A stretch of DNA of 64,000 nt from Ichthyophis bannanicus. Taxonomy: Eukaryota > Chordata > Amphibia > Gymnophiona > Ichthyophiidae. How positions within the stretch are numbered: the first letter of the stretch is position 1; the number at the start of each line of letters is the position of its first letter. This document shows positions 10,693 through 21,910 of this stretch, piece by piece. The notes beneath the pieces were generated by a model. The model was given only the letters and a program-made list of their open reading frames with translations, searched no databases and was not told the DNA's origin. Position numbers and translations under genes: made by a program. The stretch is taken from contig CM066033.1 in the NCBI GenBank assembly GCA_033557465.1, positions 18,601,080 through 18,665,079 on the forward strand, written 5' to 3'.

Positions 10693-11697
10693 GTGAAGGA
10701 CATTCTTCTGGCTTCCAGAAAACCTTCCACAAGGCGCTCCTACGCTTTCAAGTGGAAGAGGTTCTCAGTCTGGTGTACTCAAAAAGGGCTTAATCCCCTC
10801 TTGGTACCAGTAAAGTCCCTTCTGGAGTATCTCCTTCACTTATCAGCTTCTGGTCTCAAAACCAATTCTGTTAGAGTCCATCTTAGTGCTATTGCTGCAT
10901 CTCTTAAACCCTTGGATGGACAACCAATTTCCTCTCATCCACTTATTTCTAGATTTATGAGAGGACTCCTAACAAAACCTCCCATCAAACCACCTCCGGT
11001 GGCATGGGATCTTAATCTTGTTCTAGGTCAACTCATGAAGCCACCCTTCGAACCTTTAGCTACTTCGGAACTAAAGTTTCTCTCATGGAAGGTTATTTTC
11101 CTATTTGCTATCACGTCTGCAAGACGCATTAGTGAACTTCAGGCTTTAGTGGCTGACTCACCTTATACAAGGTTTCATCATGACAAAGTGGTCCTTAGGA
11201 CCCATCCTCATTTTCTTGAAAAGGTGGTATCACCTTTTCATTTAAACCAATCAGTTTATCTTCCAGTTTTCTTTCCTAGGCCTCATGCCTCCACTGCGGA
11301 AAGAAATCTTCATACTTTGGACTGTAAAAGAGCTCTGGCTTTTTATCTCCAAAGGACCCAGTCTCACAGAAAGTCTTCTCAACTTTTTGTGGCTTTTGAC
11401 TCTAGCCATTTAGGACTTCCTGTCACTAAAAGAACCCTCTCTAAATGGATTACAGATTGTATTTCCTATACCTATCAAAGTAAAGGAATCTCCCTTGAGG
11501 GCCATGTCACAGCTCATAATGTCAGAGCAATGGCAGCCTCAACAGATAATCTTTGTTCAGTAGCTATTGATGAAATCTGCAAAGCAGCAACTTGTTCTTC
11601 TGTACTTACTTTCACTGCCCACTATCGTCTAGACAAGGACTCCCATTGGGATGCCTTGTTTGGTCAAACTGTTCTCCAACATCTTTTCCATTCTTAG
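10693..11697 (+). CDS. DIRS-A tyrosine recombinase (intact 334-aa frame)
   Basis: An uninterrupted 334-codon frame. The core-binding region includes RKPSTRRSYAFKWKRF (9-24). Catalytic residues of the R-H-x-x-R-Y set are visible: the box TSARRISELQA around 141-151 (R145 is the likely catalytic Arg), HNVR at 275-278, and the nucleophile Tyr in AHYRLDK at 311. In DIRS elements the recombinase integrates the circular DNA intermediate at a short sequence shared with the element ends. Start: this ATG sits in VKDILLASRKPSTRRSY, also seen in DIRS-D, where the frame extends further upstream, so the native start may be earlier. Having no stop in an otherwise truncated element suggests recent origin or chance. 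Confidence 0.88.
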   Translation: MKDILLASRKPSTRRSYAFKWKRFSVWCTQKGLNPLLVPVKSLLEYLLHLSASGLKTNSVRVHLSAIAASLKPLDGQPISSHPLISRFMRGLLTKPPIKPPPVAWDLNLVLGQLMKPPFEPLATSELKFLSWKVIFLFAITSARRISELQALVADSPYTRFHHDKVVLRTHPHFLEKVVSPFHLNQSVYLPVFFPRPHASTAERNLHTLDCKRALAFYLQRTQSHRKSSQLFVAFDSSHLGLPVTKRTLSKWITDCISYTYQSKGISLEGHVTAHNVRAMAASTDNLCSVAIDEICKAATCSSVLTFTAHYRLDKDSHWDALFGQTVLQHLFHS

Positions 11698-11814
11698 TTC
11701 AACTCCTACCCTCCATCCACTCCTTGGATGCCTGAGGTCCCTGGGGGGAAGCATGGCCCATCTCACATAGATCTGCAACATGCTGGGGTCTTCGCTAGGC
11801 ATCTTTCAGCTGGG

Positions 11815-11910
11815 GAGTCCCCATATGTGAAGACTACATTCCTGCTTGTTCCTGGAGATAGCGTAGTTACTCACCTGTAACAGGTGATCTCCAGGAACAG
11901 CAGGAATAAG
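11815..11910 (+). other. DIRS-A internal complementary region (ICR)
   Basis: The left half, 'tgaagactacattcctgctt' onward, has the sequence of the DIRS left terminal repeat edge (compare 42,437-42,472). The right half, from about 11,870 to 11,905, is the reverse complement of the right terminal repeat at 12,128-12,180. An ICR joining copies of both outer ends is a hallmark of DIRS elements and serves as a splint for circle formation. Confidence 0.75.
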
Positions 11911-12059
11911 TCTTCACAACCCACCCACCTTCCCTAGGAGTTGTCTCTCTCTCTCTTTCTATTTTTTTCTACTTCTCTCCTGTCTCAGCTTTAAACTCAA
12001 CTGAAGTGAGAGAGGTAGATAGGCGGGAAGGCAGCGCGCATGCGTGTGGGCATGCTCCC

Positions 12060-12190
12060 AAAAGCGTTCCTATTGGACGCTGGGGAGCGTTCCCACACAG
12101 GCTCCATCAGTACTGACGATACCCATATGTGAAGACTTATTCCTGCTGTTCCCGGAGATCACCTGTTACAGGTGAGTAACTACGCTTTCC
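12060..12190 (+). repeat. DIRS-A right inverted terminal repeat
   Basis: Runs from 'aaaagcgttcctattggacg' through 'catatgtgaagacttattcc' to 'gttacaggtgagtaactacg'. Its reverse complement is found at the left end of DIRS-D (32,786-32,965). Confidence 0.8.
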
Positions 12191-12584
12191 TTGCAGTTGC
12201 TCCCTGTCCTGTATTTTTAATTATTTTGCTTTTGTTTCTTCTCCTCTCTCCGTTTATGTTTTAATTGTTAACCACTTAGGTTGCAAATGATTTGGAGTAT
12301 ATCAAAGAAATAAAATGCATCGCTTCCAGAAGGTCTACCCTGAAATTTCTCATCCTAATAATAAATATTCTATAGGTGTGTGAGGGGGTTTTGGCAGCAA
12401 TAGGGATTTACAGCACAGATTTTGGTGCCCCTGGAAATATTGCAAGGTCAGAGGAGAAAAGGTTGAAACCCCTCATGAAAGAGAATGCTTATAGGCTAGT
12501 TGGTCTCCTTTATAGGTCAGTGCCCTATGAGCCCATACATTGGAATATCTTTGGTAACAGAAGTGCTAGCTACAGTCAGAGCTG

Positions 12585-13040
12585 GTCCTACCACTAGATA
12601 GACTAGGCATTCCCTAGGGGAGCAGAATTTGGGGGATGCTGGCATGGCAGTACAGGGCCTGCTCCCTCCCTCTGCCAGGTCACAATGAAGCTCTTGAAAG
12701 TGGCAAGCACAAAGCAGGGCTTCTGAGCAGAGACACACTCAAGCTCTGCTGGCTCCCACCCCTTCAGGACCCAGCAGATGTCAGGCGCATACCTGCGCTC
12801 AGAGGCCTCGCACCATGCACAGCGCTTTGAAGTGCTTCAGAGTAATCTGAACACTGGCAGGGTAGCAGTAATGCCAACAGAGGAGGGAGAAGCAGCTCTG
12901 CGAGGGGCAGGAAAGATGTGGAAGAAATCCTGGAGGAGGAGAGTGGAGAAGAGGAGGAGAGTAGCTGGATATGGGTGATGCAGCAGAGAAAGGGACATGC
13001 TGGGCATGGGGGATAGGGAAGGCAAGATGCTGGACACACT
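12585..13040 (+). mobile_element. Probable hAT-like non-autonomous fragment
   Basis: Contains 'ctggtcctaccactagatag' followed by 'gactaggcattccctagggg', a pattern I associate with vertebrate hAT non-autonomous elements. It is followed by GC-rich low-complexity sequence (gaggag repeats near 12,930-12,960). The right end is not identified. Confidence 0.35.
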
Positions 13041-13493
13041 GTTCTCTTTCTGCATTATGCTAACATTTCATTACTTATTTTACTAAAACCACTTTATGTG
13101 GCAGTCAGAATATAACTATGGCCAGATACACTTGCTGTAAACTGGCTTGGGTGAATCTCTTCTGGTTAATAAATCTTAATGAATAAGTGTTACGGCACTG
13201 TTTCCTAATTAATTTGCTGAAGAGAGATTAACCTGAAGAACCAGTCACATGCATAAAGTTCTTCCAATTGACAACTTTCACTTACAACTTTTCTGATGAT
13301 TGTTATAGCTACATAAATATTATGCTCAAATAGTGTATAAAAATGTTACTTTTACTGCAATAATATAGTTATATAAAATTGAGTATGGTCTCAACCAGTG
13401 ATGCGATTTCTGGAACAAACATTATTCAAAAAGGACTGGCCCAATAGTAGAAATAACATTATTTATCCAGCCCTTATACAAATATTAGCCATC

Positions 13494-13685
13494 TCACTTT
13501 TTTGCTAAGTATTTCTTGCTGTTTCTGTCAATCTTCAGCAAAATAATGTAGCATTTAGGGATAAAGATACAGCCCAATAGTCCAGCACTGAAGGCCTGGA
13601 TAGCAATTATCTCCACTGCAATCATGTACTTGCCCCTGGTGCTCATATAAATTGGGAAGAAGGAGACCCAGACACTACAGAACAT
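13494..13685 (-). pseudogene. Vomeronasal type-2 receptor (V2R) relic, TM6-TM7 and C-terminus
   Basis: The minus strand encodes [19 protein letters not shown], then [19 protein letters not shown] and [21 protein letters not shown] followed by TGA. This is the last transmembrane segments and tail of the class C GPCR V2R family, chemosensory receptors of the vomeronasal organ. The segment directly continues the piece at 17,791-18,045, from which it is separated by about 4.1 kb of transposon DNA. In V2R genes the seven-helix region is normally one exon, so this is a disrupted pseudogene. No other V2R exon was recognised. Confidence 0.85.
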
Positions 13686-14690
13686 TAAAAAGGAGATAGA
13701 GCAGCTTTTAAGCTAGATAAGAGGGGAAAGCCGACAGTCGCCCAAGAGCACAAGGTTCGGAACAATGTATCCTTGAAGGATACTACCAAAAGCAGAGAGG
13801 TTCCAAAAAGAGTAAAGTAGCCCAAATGCCCTTGAGTATGGAGCAGACAGAGATTAAAGATTCCAAATTGCCCATGCCTACCAATAGTACCAAATCAAGA
13901 GCAGAAGGATCCGCACACCAATAGAGAACAAAAAAGAGCGGAGCCTGGACTGACAACAAATAAGTGAACCTTGTTTATTGCGCCCCAACGCGTTTCGGCT
14001 AACAGACTTCTTCAGGGGGTCTTAAAGGAACACACCTCAAAAAGAATGAACAATATAAATAGAAAATCATCATCATAAACATATATACAAAAATACAATT
14101 AAAACATAAATTTAATTCTAATGTAATCAAAAATGGTTAAAAACATGCAAAAATAATTATAACTTTAAAAATTAGGACAATCAAATAGGCGTATAAAAAT
14201 GTAATTAATATAACCACCTAAACTTTTAAATAAGAATGTACCACCAGATGAAGTAGAAGTTAAAACAAACAATCAAAAGCAAATTAAAAAGCACAGGAAA
14301 GAGAGACGAGGAAGAACAAAGGGGTTCATAAATACCTTAATTCTGCCAAGTAGAACGTTAAAACGTGAACCAGACAAGTAAGACACTAAAAGCTGACAAT
14401 AAACAAATAAATAAATAAATTTCGAACATTAAACAAATAAACACCATCTGTAAAATAACCCTTCTCTAAAAACAAATATACATAACTAATGTAATGATAA
14501 AGCCATACTAGGTGCAAGATCTGTGTAAAACAAGAAAAGCACGTTTGAAAAAAATACAAATTGATATGGAGAACCACCTCAAATAAAACTATAACTGATA
14601 GGTAGGAGCGCTCATAAGGATAAGAATAATAAATAAAGGTAAAAAAAGAGACTCAAGACTTATTGAAATAAATTAGTAAAAGAATGTTAA
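13686..14690 (-). mobile_element. AT-rich repeat with Penelope-like terminal motif
   Basis: AT-rich non-coding sequence inside the V2R exon. At 13,984-14,020 the plus strand reads 'ccaacgcgtttcggctaac' then 'ttcttcagggggtc'. The motif 'acgcgtttcggc...cttcttcagggg' is, from memory, characteristic of Penelope-like element flanking repeats. On the minus strand the same bases read CTGAAGAAG...AGCCGAAACGCG, reminiscent of the ribozyme core associated with these elements. No RT is present. Microsatellite (aaat)n lies near 14,402. Confidence 0.4.
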
Positions 14691-17600
14691 AACAGGTGGG
14701 AATCGGTGGAAATCGACAAGGAAGGAGGGAATCTCACAACTGGAACTAAGGAACCAGTTGGAACAGTGTGATGTGTGTTGCATTGTAAATTAATCAATAA
14801 ATGCAAAAACAAACTATCTACCAATAGACAGATTAATATGAATAAAATACAGTCTCTAAAATGCTTGTATGCAAATGCTAGAAGTCTAAAAAATAAGATG
14901 GGAGAGTTAGAATATATAGCACTAAATGAGAGGTTAGAAATGATTGGAATATCAGAGACATGGTGGAAGAAGGACAACCAGTGGGACACTGTGATACCTG
15001 GGTACAAACCATATCGTAATGATAGAGCTGATCAAATTGGTGGAGGGGTTGCGCTCTAGGTTAGAGAGGGCATTGAGTCAGAAAGGATTAAAGTTTTTCA
15101 GGAAACGAAATTTGCTGTAGAATCTCTATGGATTGAAATTCCATGTAAAAAGGGGAAGGCGATGGCAGTGGGGGTGTACTATCGACCGCCCGACCAGAAT
15201 GAACAAATGGATGATGAAATGCTCAAAGAAATCAAGGACGCTAACAAAAGTTACAGCACAGTAATAATGGGTGATTTCAATTACCCTGCTATCAAATGGG
15301 TCAGTGTCACGGCAGGACATGCTAGGGAGATAAAGTTCCTAGATGAAATTAATGACTGCTTCTTGGAAAAGCTGGTTCATGAACCGACAAGAGGGGAAGC
15401 CATATTGGACCTAGTCCTTAGTGGAACACCAGATCTGGTGCAAGAGATGAGGGTGTTGGGGCCACTTGGTAATAGTGATCATAGCATGATCACGTTTGAT
15501 TTAATTAGTGGAGGAGAAATAGTAAGGAAAGCCACAGTACTACCTTTTAACTTTCAAAAGCTAGACTATGATGAAATGAGGAAAATAGTTAAGAGAAAAT
15601 GAAAAGTAGCAGTTGCAAAGGTTAAAGACTTACATTAAACATGGGTGTTGTTTAAAAATACTATCTTGGAAGCCCAGACCAGCTGTATTCCATGCTTTAA
15701 GAAAAGTGGAAGGAAGTCCAAAAAACTGCCAGCATGGTTTAAAGGTGAGGTAAGAGAGGCTGTTGTTGCCCAAAAAGCATCTTTCAGGAAATGGAAAAAA
15801 GAGCCAAATGACAAAAACTGGAAAGAGCACAAGCACAGGCAAGTTAATTGCAAGGCATTGATAAGGCAGGCAAAGGGAGAATTTGAGAAGGAGCTTGCTG
15901 CGGAAGCAAAAACGCGTAATAAAGACCTTTTCAAGTACATTCGTAGCAAAAAACCTGTGAGAGTCAGTTGGTCCATTGGATGATAGAGGGGTTAAAGGGG
16001 CACTAAGAGGCAACAAGGCGATAGCAGAGAGACTGAATGAATTCTTTGCTTTGGTCTTTACTGAGGAAGATGTAGGGATGTTACCCATGATTGAAGTGGT
16101 ATTTAAAGGTGTGGAAGAATTGAAGGAAATATCAATACATCAGGAAGATATATTACAACTATTTGATAAACTGAAGAGTAGCAAATCACCTGAACTGGAT
16201 GGCATACATCCAAGGGTGTTGAAAGAACTGAAATATGAAAGTGCAGACCTGCTATTAGTAATCTGTGAACTATCATTAAAATCATCTGTAATACCTGAAG
16301 ATTGGGAGATGGCCAACGTAACGCCAATATTTTAAAAGGGTTCCAGGGGTGATCCGGGAAACTACAGACCGGTGAGCCTGACGTCAGTACCAGGAAAAAT
16401 GGTAGAAACCATCATAAAGAACAAAATTGCTGAACATGTAGATAGTCATGGCTTAATGGGAGACAGCCAACGTGGCTTTAGACAAGGAAGATCTTGTCTT
16501 ATTAAACTGTTATGTTTTTTTGAAGGTATGAATAAACAGGTAGACAAAGGTGAGCCGATTGATATACTGTATTTGGACTTTCAGAAAGCCTTTGACAAAG
16601 TCCCTTATCAGAGACTTTTGGCAAAACTAGAGTCATGGGATAGGAGGCAGTGTACTATTATGGATCAGGAACTGGTTAGAAGATAGAAAGCACAGGGTAG
16701 GGCTAAATGGCCAATTTTCCCAATGGAGAAAGGTGAATAGTGGAGTACCTCAGGGATCTGTGCTAGGTCTGCTGTTTTTTGACATATTCATAAATGACCT
16801 GGAAAAGGGAGTAACGAGTGAGGTTATCAAATTTGCAGATGACACAAAACTATTTAAAGTTGTTAAAACACATGACGATTGTGGAATGTTGCAAGAGGAT
16901 CTTGATAAATTGGAAGACTGGGCATCAAAATGGCAGATGAAATTTGATGTGGACAAGTACAAAGTTATGCACCTAGGGAAGAACAACCCAAATTATGGTT
17001 ACACGATGCAAGGTTCCACATTAGGAACTATCACCCAGAGAAAAGATTTAGGCGTCATTGTGGATAATATGTTAAAACCCTCCACCCAGTGTGCAGCGGC
17101 GGCCAAGAGAGCAAATAGAATGCTAGGTATCATAAGGAAAGGAATGGAAAATAAAACATAATGCCTCTATATCATTCCATTGTGCGACCGCACCTTGAAT
17201 ATTGTGTGCAATTCTGGTCGCCGTATCTTAAAAAGGATATAGCGTTATTAGAAAAGGTTCAGTCACCAAAATGGTAAAGGGGATGGAAGGATACCCCTAT
17301 GAAGAAAGGCTAAAAGGGTTAGGGCTCTTTAACCTGGAAAAGAGAAAGCTGAGGGGAGATATAAGTTTATAAATTAATGAACGGAGTAGAACGGGTAAAC
17401 GTATATCGATTGTTTACGTCATCAGAATATAGGAAGACTAGGGGACATGCAATGAAGCTACAGGGTAAACTATTTAAAATAAATAAGAGAAAATATTTTT
17501 TCACTCAACGTGTAATCAAACTCTGGAATTTGTTACCGGAGGATGTAGTAAGAGCTGTTAGTGTAGCTGGGTTTAAAAAGGTTTGGACAAGTTCTTGGAG

Positions 17601-17790
17601 GAAAGGTCCATAAACCATTATTAAAAAGGGACCCAGGATATCACTGCTTGACCCAATACAAGCATTGCGGAGCCTGTGTCTTTTGAGGAAACTGCTAGGT
17701 ACGTATGACCTAGATTGGCCACCGTTGGAAACAGGATACTGGGCTTGATGGACCTTGGTCTGACCCAGTATGGCATATCTTATGTTCTTA
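14690..17790 (+). mobile_element. CR1 LINE, 5'-truncated, 3' end intact
   Basis: The element contains the CR1 ORF2 (endonuclease plus reverse transcriptase) and ends with the conserved 3' UTR 'gatactgggcttgatggacc' ... 'gacccagtatggcatatctt' at 17,733-17,780. ORF1 is not seen, so the copy is truncated. It lies in the V2R exon together with the PLE-like segment to its left; its right edge at about 17,790 abuts V2R coding sequence. CR1 pieces of the same type recur at 18.05, 31.4, 47.9-50.4 and 54.7 kb. Confidence 0.9.
14775..17620 (+). pseudogene. CR1 ORF2 (AP endonuclease and reverse transcriptase), disabled
   Basis: Endonuclease: CLYANARSLKNKMGEL, IGISETWW (catalytic Glu), VIMGDFNYPAIKW and NSDHSMI (catalytic His). 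RT: NYRPVSLTSVPGKMVETII, LYLDFQKAFDKV (first catalytic Asp), [10 protein letters not shown] and KFADDTKLF (catalytic Asp pair) near 16,833. The C-terminal segment has [18 protein letters not shown]. Stops interrupt the frame at 15,057, 15,600 and about 16,333, and frameshifts occur near 15,970 and 16,640. The reading frame is otherwise easily followed. The enzyme nicks target DNA and primes reverse transcription from it; this copy cannot do so. Confidence 0.9.
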
Positions 17791-18045
17791 TCAGCATGCT
17801 TGGAGGTAATTTACTTGGCTTCATTGAAACCGTCAGGTAGATTTCTTGCTAGGAAAGCCACAATGAAGCTAATATGAGCCAGAAACCCCAGGTATCCCAG
17901 GACACAGTAAAATGCAACTATTGACCCTTCTTTACATTCAATTAGCATTGTTCCAGTCTCTGACTGCATATTACAATAGGGAAATGGGGGAGCAGTGACC
18001 AATCAGCCAAAACACAGAACAGCTTAAGAAGGGAACTAGAAAGGA
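17791..18045 (-). pseudogene. V2R relic, TM5-TM6 segment
   Basis: The minus strand encodes [17 protein letters not shown], then [20 protein letters not shown] and [18 protein letters not shown], matching the TM4-TM6 portion of V2R receptors. After NEAK there is a TAA and a one-base slip before the transposon junction at 'agcatgctga'. Upstream, the segment TVLCFGWLV has a frameshift. The continuation is at 13,685 on the same strand. This region shows damage independent of the transposon insertion, so the gene is dead. A CR1 fragment begins directly upstream at about 18,050. Confidence 0.85.
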
Positions 18046-18280
18046 CAATGATCACCTCACTCGTTATTCCCATTTCTAGGTCACTTATGAATATGTTAAA
18101 CAGCAGCGGACCCAACACAGATCCCTGGGGTACTCCACTCTTCACCTTTCTCCATTGAGGAAATTGGCCATTTAGTCCTACTCTTTGTTTTCTATTTTTT
18201 AACCAGTTCCTGATCCACAATATTACATTGCCTCCTATCCTATGACTTTTTAATTTTACCAAGAGTCTCTGATGAGGCTG
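18046..18280 (-). mobile_element. CR1 LINE fragment (RT domain)
   Basis: The minus strand encodes [19 protein letters not shown], then [20 protein letters not shown] and LEMGITSEV, the same RT block seen at 16,650-16,820 in the plus-strand CR1. It is truncated on both sides and sits 5' of the V2R relic. The plus strand from 18,280 to 18,840 contains nothing I can identify. Confidence 0.8.
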
Positions 18281-18839
18281 AGGGTGAGGAGGCAATGAAA
18301 GGCTTGTGGCATCCTTCCCACTCTCTATTGCCCCTTGCACCTGTGAGATGCTCTTTATCTTGGCACTGCCAGTATGACTTTCTTCTACCTTCTCACCAGT
18401 TAGCACACTAATAACACCTTCAACAAGTAAACTTTCAATATCTCATAATTTAGATACAAATCCTAATCATGTAGATTCCTCAGATTATATATCTGCAAAG
18501 ACCATCTCCACACACTTTTCAGCAGGGAATATGGTGCCCCTACTGCTAGGCTGAGTTGCCTTCACCTGTTCCCCCACCCTGCGCCATGTAAACTTCCCTT
18601 TGCATCTCTGTGGAGATGACACTGAGCACCCGTTCTTTCACTGTTGCACGAGACGCTGCAGCTTTGTCTACTCTTCTTGTAAAGACATCTCTCTTCAGCT
18701 GCATCATGGACTAAAGCAGCCCCTCAGCATACCCTAGAAATGACCTGTATCTTACTGCACACTTGCATCACTCCTGTTTTCTCTTTTCCTCCTTTCTTTC
18801 CTTTCATGGTCATTTAATTTTTCTAAACATACGCTTCCT

Positions 18840-19835
18840 AGCAACAGAACCCAACAAGTCAGATGCGACCAAAGGAAATCAACGCAGTTCACCATCACCC
18901 AGGGGATACCTCAAGGATCAGCACTATCATCCATCCTATTCAATATATACATCCAACCCATTTGTAACATTATACAACGCCACGGACTATATTATCACCT
19001 ATTTGCCGACGACATCATAGTGTATGCCCCAATAGATACACTGGCACCCGATATAACGCATATGACCCAGTGCCTAGAAGATATGAACAACTGGCTTGCT
19101 GACAATAACCTCAAAATCAACTTTGACAAAACGGAGGCAATGTTCATTTCCAGGAACACCACTTTCAACCCACCTCAAGTCATCAGTGTCTTAAACAAAA
19201 CAATATCAACGAGGGACGAAGTGAAATACCTAGGCATCATACTGGACAAGAATCTGAACCTACACTCGCATATAAGCAAAACCGCTGCAAAGGCATACCA
19301 TTGTTTAAAGATCATCAGGAGGCTCCGACCAATCTTCAATCAGGACAACTTCCGCACCGTCTGCCAGGCGGTAATCATTCCAATACTGGACAACTCTTTA
19401 TATCAAGGTCTGCTCAAGCAATCCACCCACCCACTCCAATTGGTGCAAAACACTGCAGCACGCATTATTATGTGCACAGCCAAAGACGAGCACATCACAC
19501 CTGTACTGCAGCAGCTACACTGGCTACCGATAACTGCATGGGCAAGATTCAAAACAACTTTAAACATATTCAAAATCATACATCAATGCTCAGCGAATAT
19601 CCTGCACGATGCATTAACCAGAGAAACAACCAACAGACCTAGATGAGATAATGACAATAACAGACTCCGCACTCCCACTGGATACCAGAAGACAAAACAG
19701 GCTACCTCCAAAAGAGCTATCTCCCTCTCAGCGCCAGCTCTTTGGAATTCCCTCCCAGATGAAATAAGAGCCCTGAACGACATCAAGGACTTCCGCAAAG
19801 TCCTCAAAACCCTTTGGGGGCGGAACACCGCTGCA
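18840..19835 (+). pseudogene. L2-like LINE reverse transcriptase C-terminal half
   Basis: From 18,903 the frame reads GIPQGSALSSILFNIYIQP and YYHLFADDIIVYAP (catalytic FADD), then LADNNLKINFDKTEAMFIS and VKYLGIILDKNLNL. The C-terminal signature of L2-type elements follows: LQLVQNTAARIIMCTAKDEH and TPVLQQLHWLPIT. A TGA at about 19,644 interrupts it, after which SAPALWNSLPDEIRAL and DFRKVLKTL continue. Upstream parts are lost. A second L2-like 3' end lies at 50.4-50.8 kb. Confidence 0.82.
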
Positions 19836-19879
19836 CGGGAAGGCTCCGCATTGGCTGACTTTGTTATTAAGCTGGTCTC

Positions 19880-20118
19880 TCGCTAGAACTGCCGCTGTTC
19901 CAAGAAGCAGGAGCTGCGGCTGCTATACGAAGGAGAGGTGAGTCTGCCGCTGCTGAGAAGTGGACTCGGCAGCGGCAGAAACTTGAGCGTTTTTTTATTT
20001 TTATCTTTTGAAGGCGAAGTGGGGCAGCTGTTTTGGGGGCATTTTTTGCCGCCTTTAAAACTTCACTGCCTGAGGCAGCCGCCTCACTTCGCCTCATGAT
20101 AGAGCCACCCCTGCCAGT
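19880..20118 (-). mobile_element. hAT-like non-autonomous fragment
   Basis: The right edge, 'cgcctcatgatagagccacc' followed by 'cctg', is the reverse complement of a CAGGGGTGGCTC-type hAT terminus. The adjacent 'cctgaggcagccgcctcact' stretch and GC-rich interior are typical of such elements. The left terminus was not found. The sequence from 20,118 to 20,870 shows nothing recognisable. Confidence 0.4.
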
Positions 20119-20871
20119 GCTTGTGTCCTCATCTCTCCCCTCCTGTCTCATGTTGGGGGCTACAATCCAGCAGCAGCCCTGCTGGAGACTGGAGTTGCTG
20201 ACTACAGGAATGTAGGTGGTTGAGCAGCGCCTGTACACCAGTCATGAGCTGCTGCTGGTCTGGAATACAAGTACTAGAAGCGCTGTAGAGTATCTGGAAG
20301 CAGGGAGGGATGTGCTGAGGTCTGGGAAGATGGAGCCAAGGATATTTTCCAAGTCAGGGGGGGGGGAGGACAGAGATGGTACAAAGAGAGATGAGACCTG
20401 CCACATGTAGAGCATATGGAGCAGAAAAGGGACCCCTAATAGGGAGAATACTGGAACTGGAAGAGCGATTTACACAGGTAATGAAGAGCTTCTCCTATGT
20501 GTAGATAACAGCAGTCATGTGCATTTGAGTTTGACAGCTGACTGCAACAGCTTACGTCAAATAAAGTCCCAAGTTTGGTGACTGAAGGTAAATCTCTACA
20601 ATGACTGACTTGACTTAACTAGATGTTTCCACCTTACCACTCAGCGTATGACTTTAAAAGTTCTTATCACATCGGTAACTGAGAAACATCTTCCTGTGCC
20701 AGGCATGACATGAAGTAAGAATCCTACAGAGAGTAACTCAGTCTAAATAGCAAACCTGCCATACCAGACCCACACTGACACTCGGAACAAACAGCAGCAA
20801 CCCTCCCACTGCAAATGATTTGCTTAGCCCTATAGAAGCAGGACTGCTCTTCCCAGCAGGAAAAAGGAGCG

Positions 20872-20965
20872 GCAGTGATTAGAGCAATGGGCCAAGAAGC
20901 ACGGTGCAAATACCACTTCTGACATTAGGCAAATTGCCTCATTTCCCATTGCCTCAACTACCCCC
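20872..20965 (+). repeat. tRNA-derived SINE fragment
   Basis: The order 'agtgattagagcaatgggcc', 'caaataccacttctg' (B-box-like position), 'aggcaaattgcctcatttcc' and 'attgcctcaactac' follows the body of a tRNA-derived SINE I know from amphibians and reptiles. The copy is 5'- and 3'-incomplete and abuts the left end of DIRS-B. Confidence 0.45.
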
Positions 20966-20977
20966 TTAACAAAAGCC

Positions 20978-21095
20978 TTTCCTTATCGTCCCTCCAGTCC
21001 AGTAGTGAACCTCTTCCAGCAGATTGGAGACTGAGTACGTCAGCTTCTTGAGAGCACCAGTACTAATACCACTGGCTCCTCCCATGAACTTCCAG
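20978..21095 (+). repeat. DIRS-B left inverted terminal repeat
   Basis: Begins 'ccttatcgtccctccagtcc' and continues to 'ggctcctcccatgaac'. Its reverse complement is at the right end, and its outer edge is repeated, inverted, in the ICR (ggactggactggagggacaa). Confidence 0.8.
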
Positions 21096-21910
21096 TACAC
21101 TCAGTCTCCAAGCAGCTGGAGGACGTGTGAGCCTAGGTTCGGGGCTCTCTATCAGGAACAAATAAGGAGTTTTGATTGATTTCTGTTAATTTTAATTTTG
21201 ATTTACTATAATTGGTAAACTTTATTTATTTAAAAAAAAAGATCCCCTTAGGGGAAGCGATCTTATGTCAACTCCTTCTTCGGGGGATTTCTTTTAATCT
21301 TTCTACCTTCCTGCCGCAGCAGGATCGGCAACATTTTTTGTTTTTCTTTCCGTTTCTCTTGAGCAGCGATTCTGCGGCTCAGTGGCTCCCGATCCCTTCA
21401 GTGGGTGAGGAGCCGCCATCTCTCCTCAAGGACTAGCGCTGACAGGTGCTTTCCTTCGCACTGAAGCCAGCTTTGGGCTGAACGCGGAAGGTGACAGGAA
21501 GCCTCGTGGTAAGCCCCTGCAGTTGCCGGTGAGTTCCCCATTACCGAGGTAAGCCTGGGAATCGAGGCTGTAATTTTGGCAGGGGCGTTCACAAATGGTA
21601 GCGCTGTGTGCCGCACGGTTTTAGATGGCCTATTGAGGCGGTTTCTGCACAGGCCTGTTTCCCGCGTCTTTTTGCTGCCTCGAGGTAACATCGGCCTGGC
21701 TGCCGGCCTCGGGTTGGCTTTAAATTTAATTGAATTTGATTTAGTTTGTTTTATTTTGGTTATGTAAATGCTGTTTGAAGTCTTTTTTTTCTTTAATAGG
21801 TTTATTCACTGGGGCTAAAGCAGTTTAAAAAAAAGAGGAATAAAATAATAAAAGGGAGAAGAAGCTAAAGGACAGAAGAAAAGGAGGTGAATCTTTTTTT
21901 ATTCTGTTCA

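Larger units (their letters stand above)
9795..12190 (+). mobile_element. DIRS-A: 5'-truncated DIRS retrotransposon
   Basis: Contains, in DIRS order, the end of reverse transcriptase, RNase H, tyrosine recombinase (YR), an internal complementary region and a right inverted terminal repeat. Gag, most of the RT and the left terminal repeat are missing. DIRS elements replicate through an RNA and a circular DNA that the YR reinserts without target-site duplication. The sequence is close to DIRS-D on the minus strand at 32.8-42.5 kb, sharing YR peptides such as KPPIKPPPVAWDLNLVLGQL and the same terminal motif 'catatgtgaagact'. The exact left breakpoint was not determined. Confidence 0.85.

Noticed and set aside
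18255..18275. CTGATGA motif as a possible hammerhead ribozyme core
   Set aside because: It lies in CR1 RT-coding sequence, where the related copy at 48,950 reads CTCATGA; no GAAA partner or stems.
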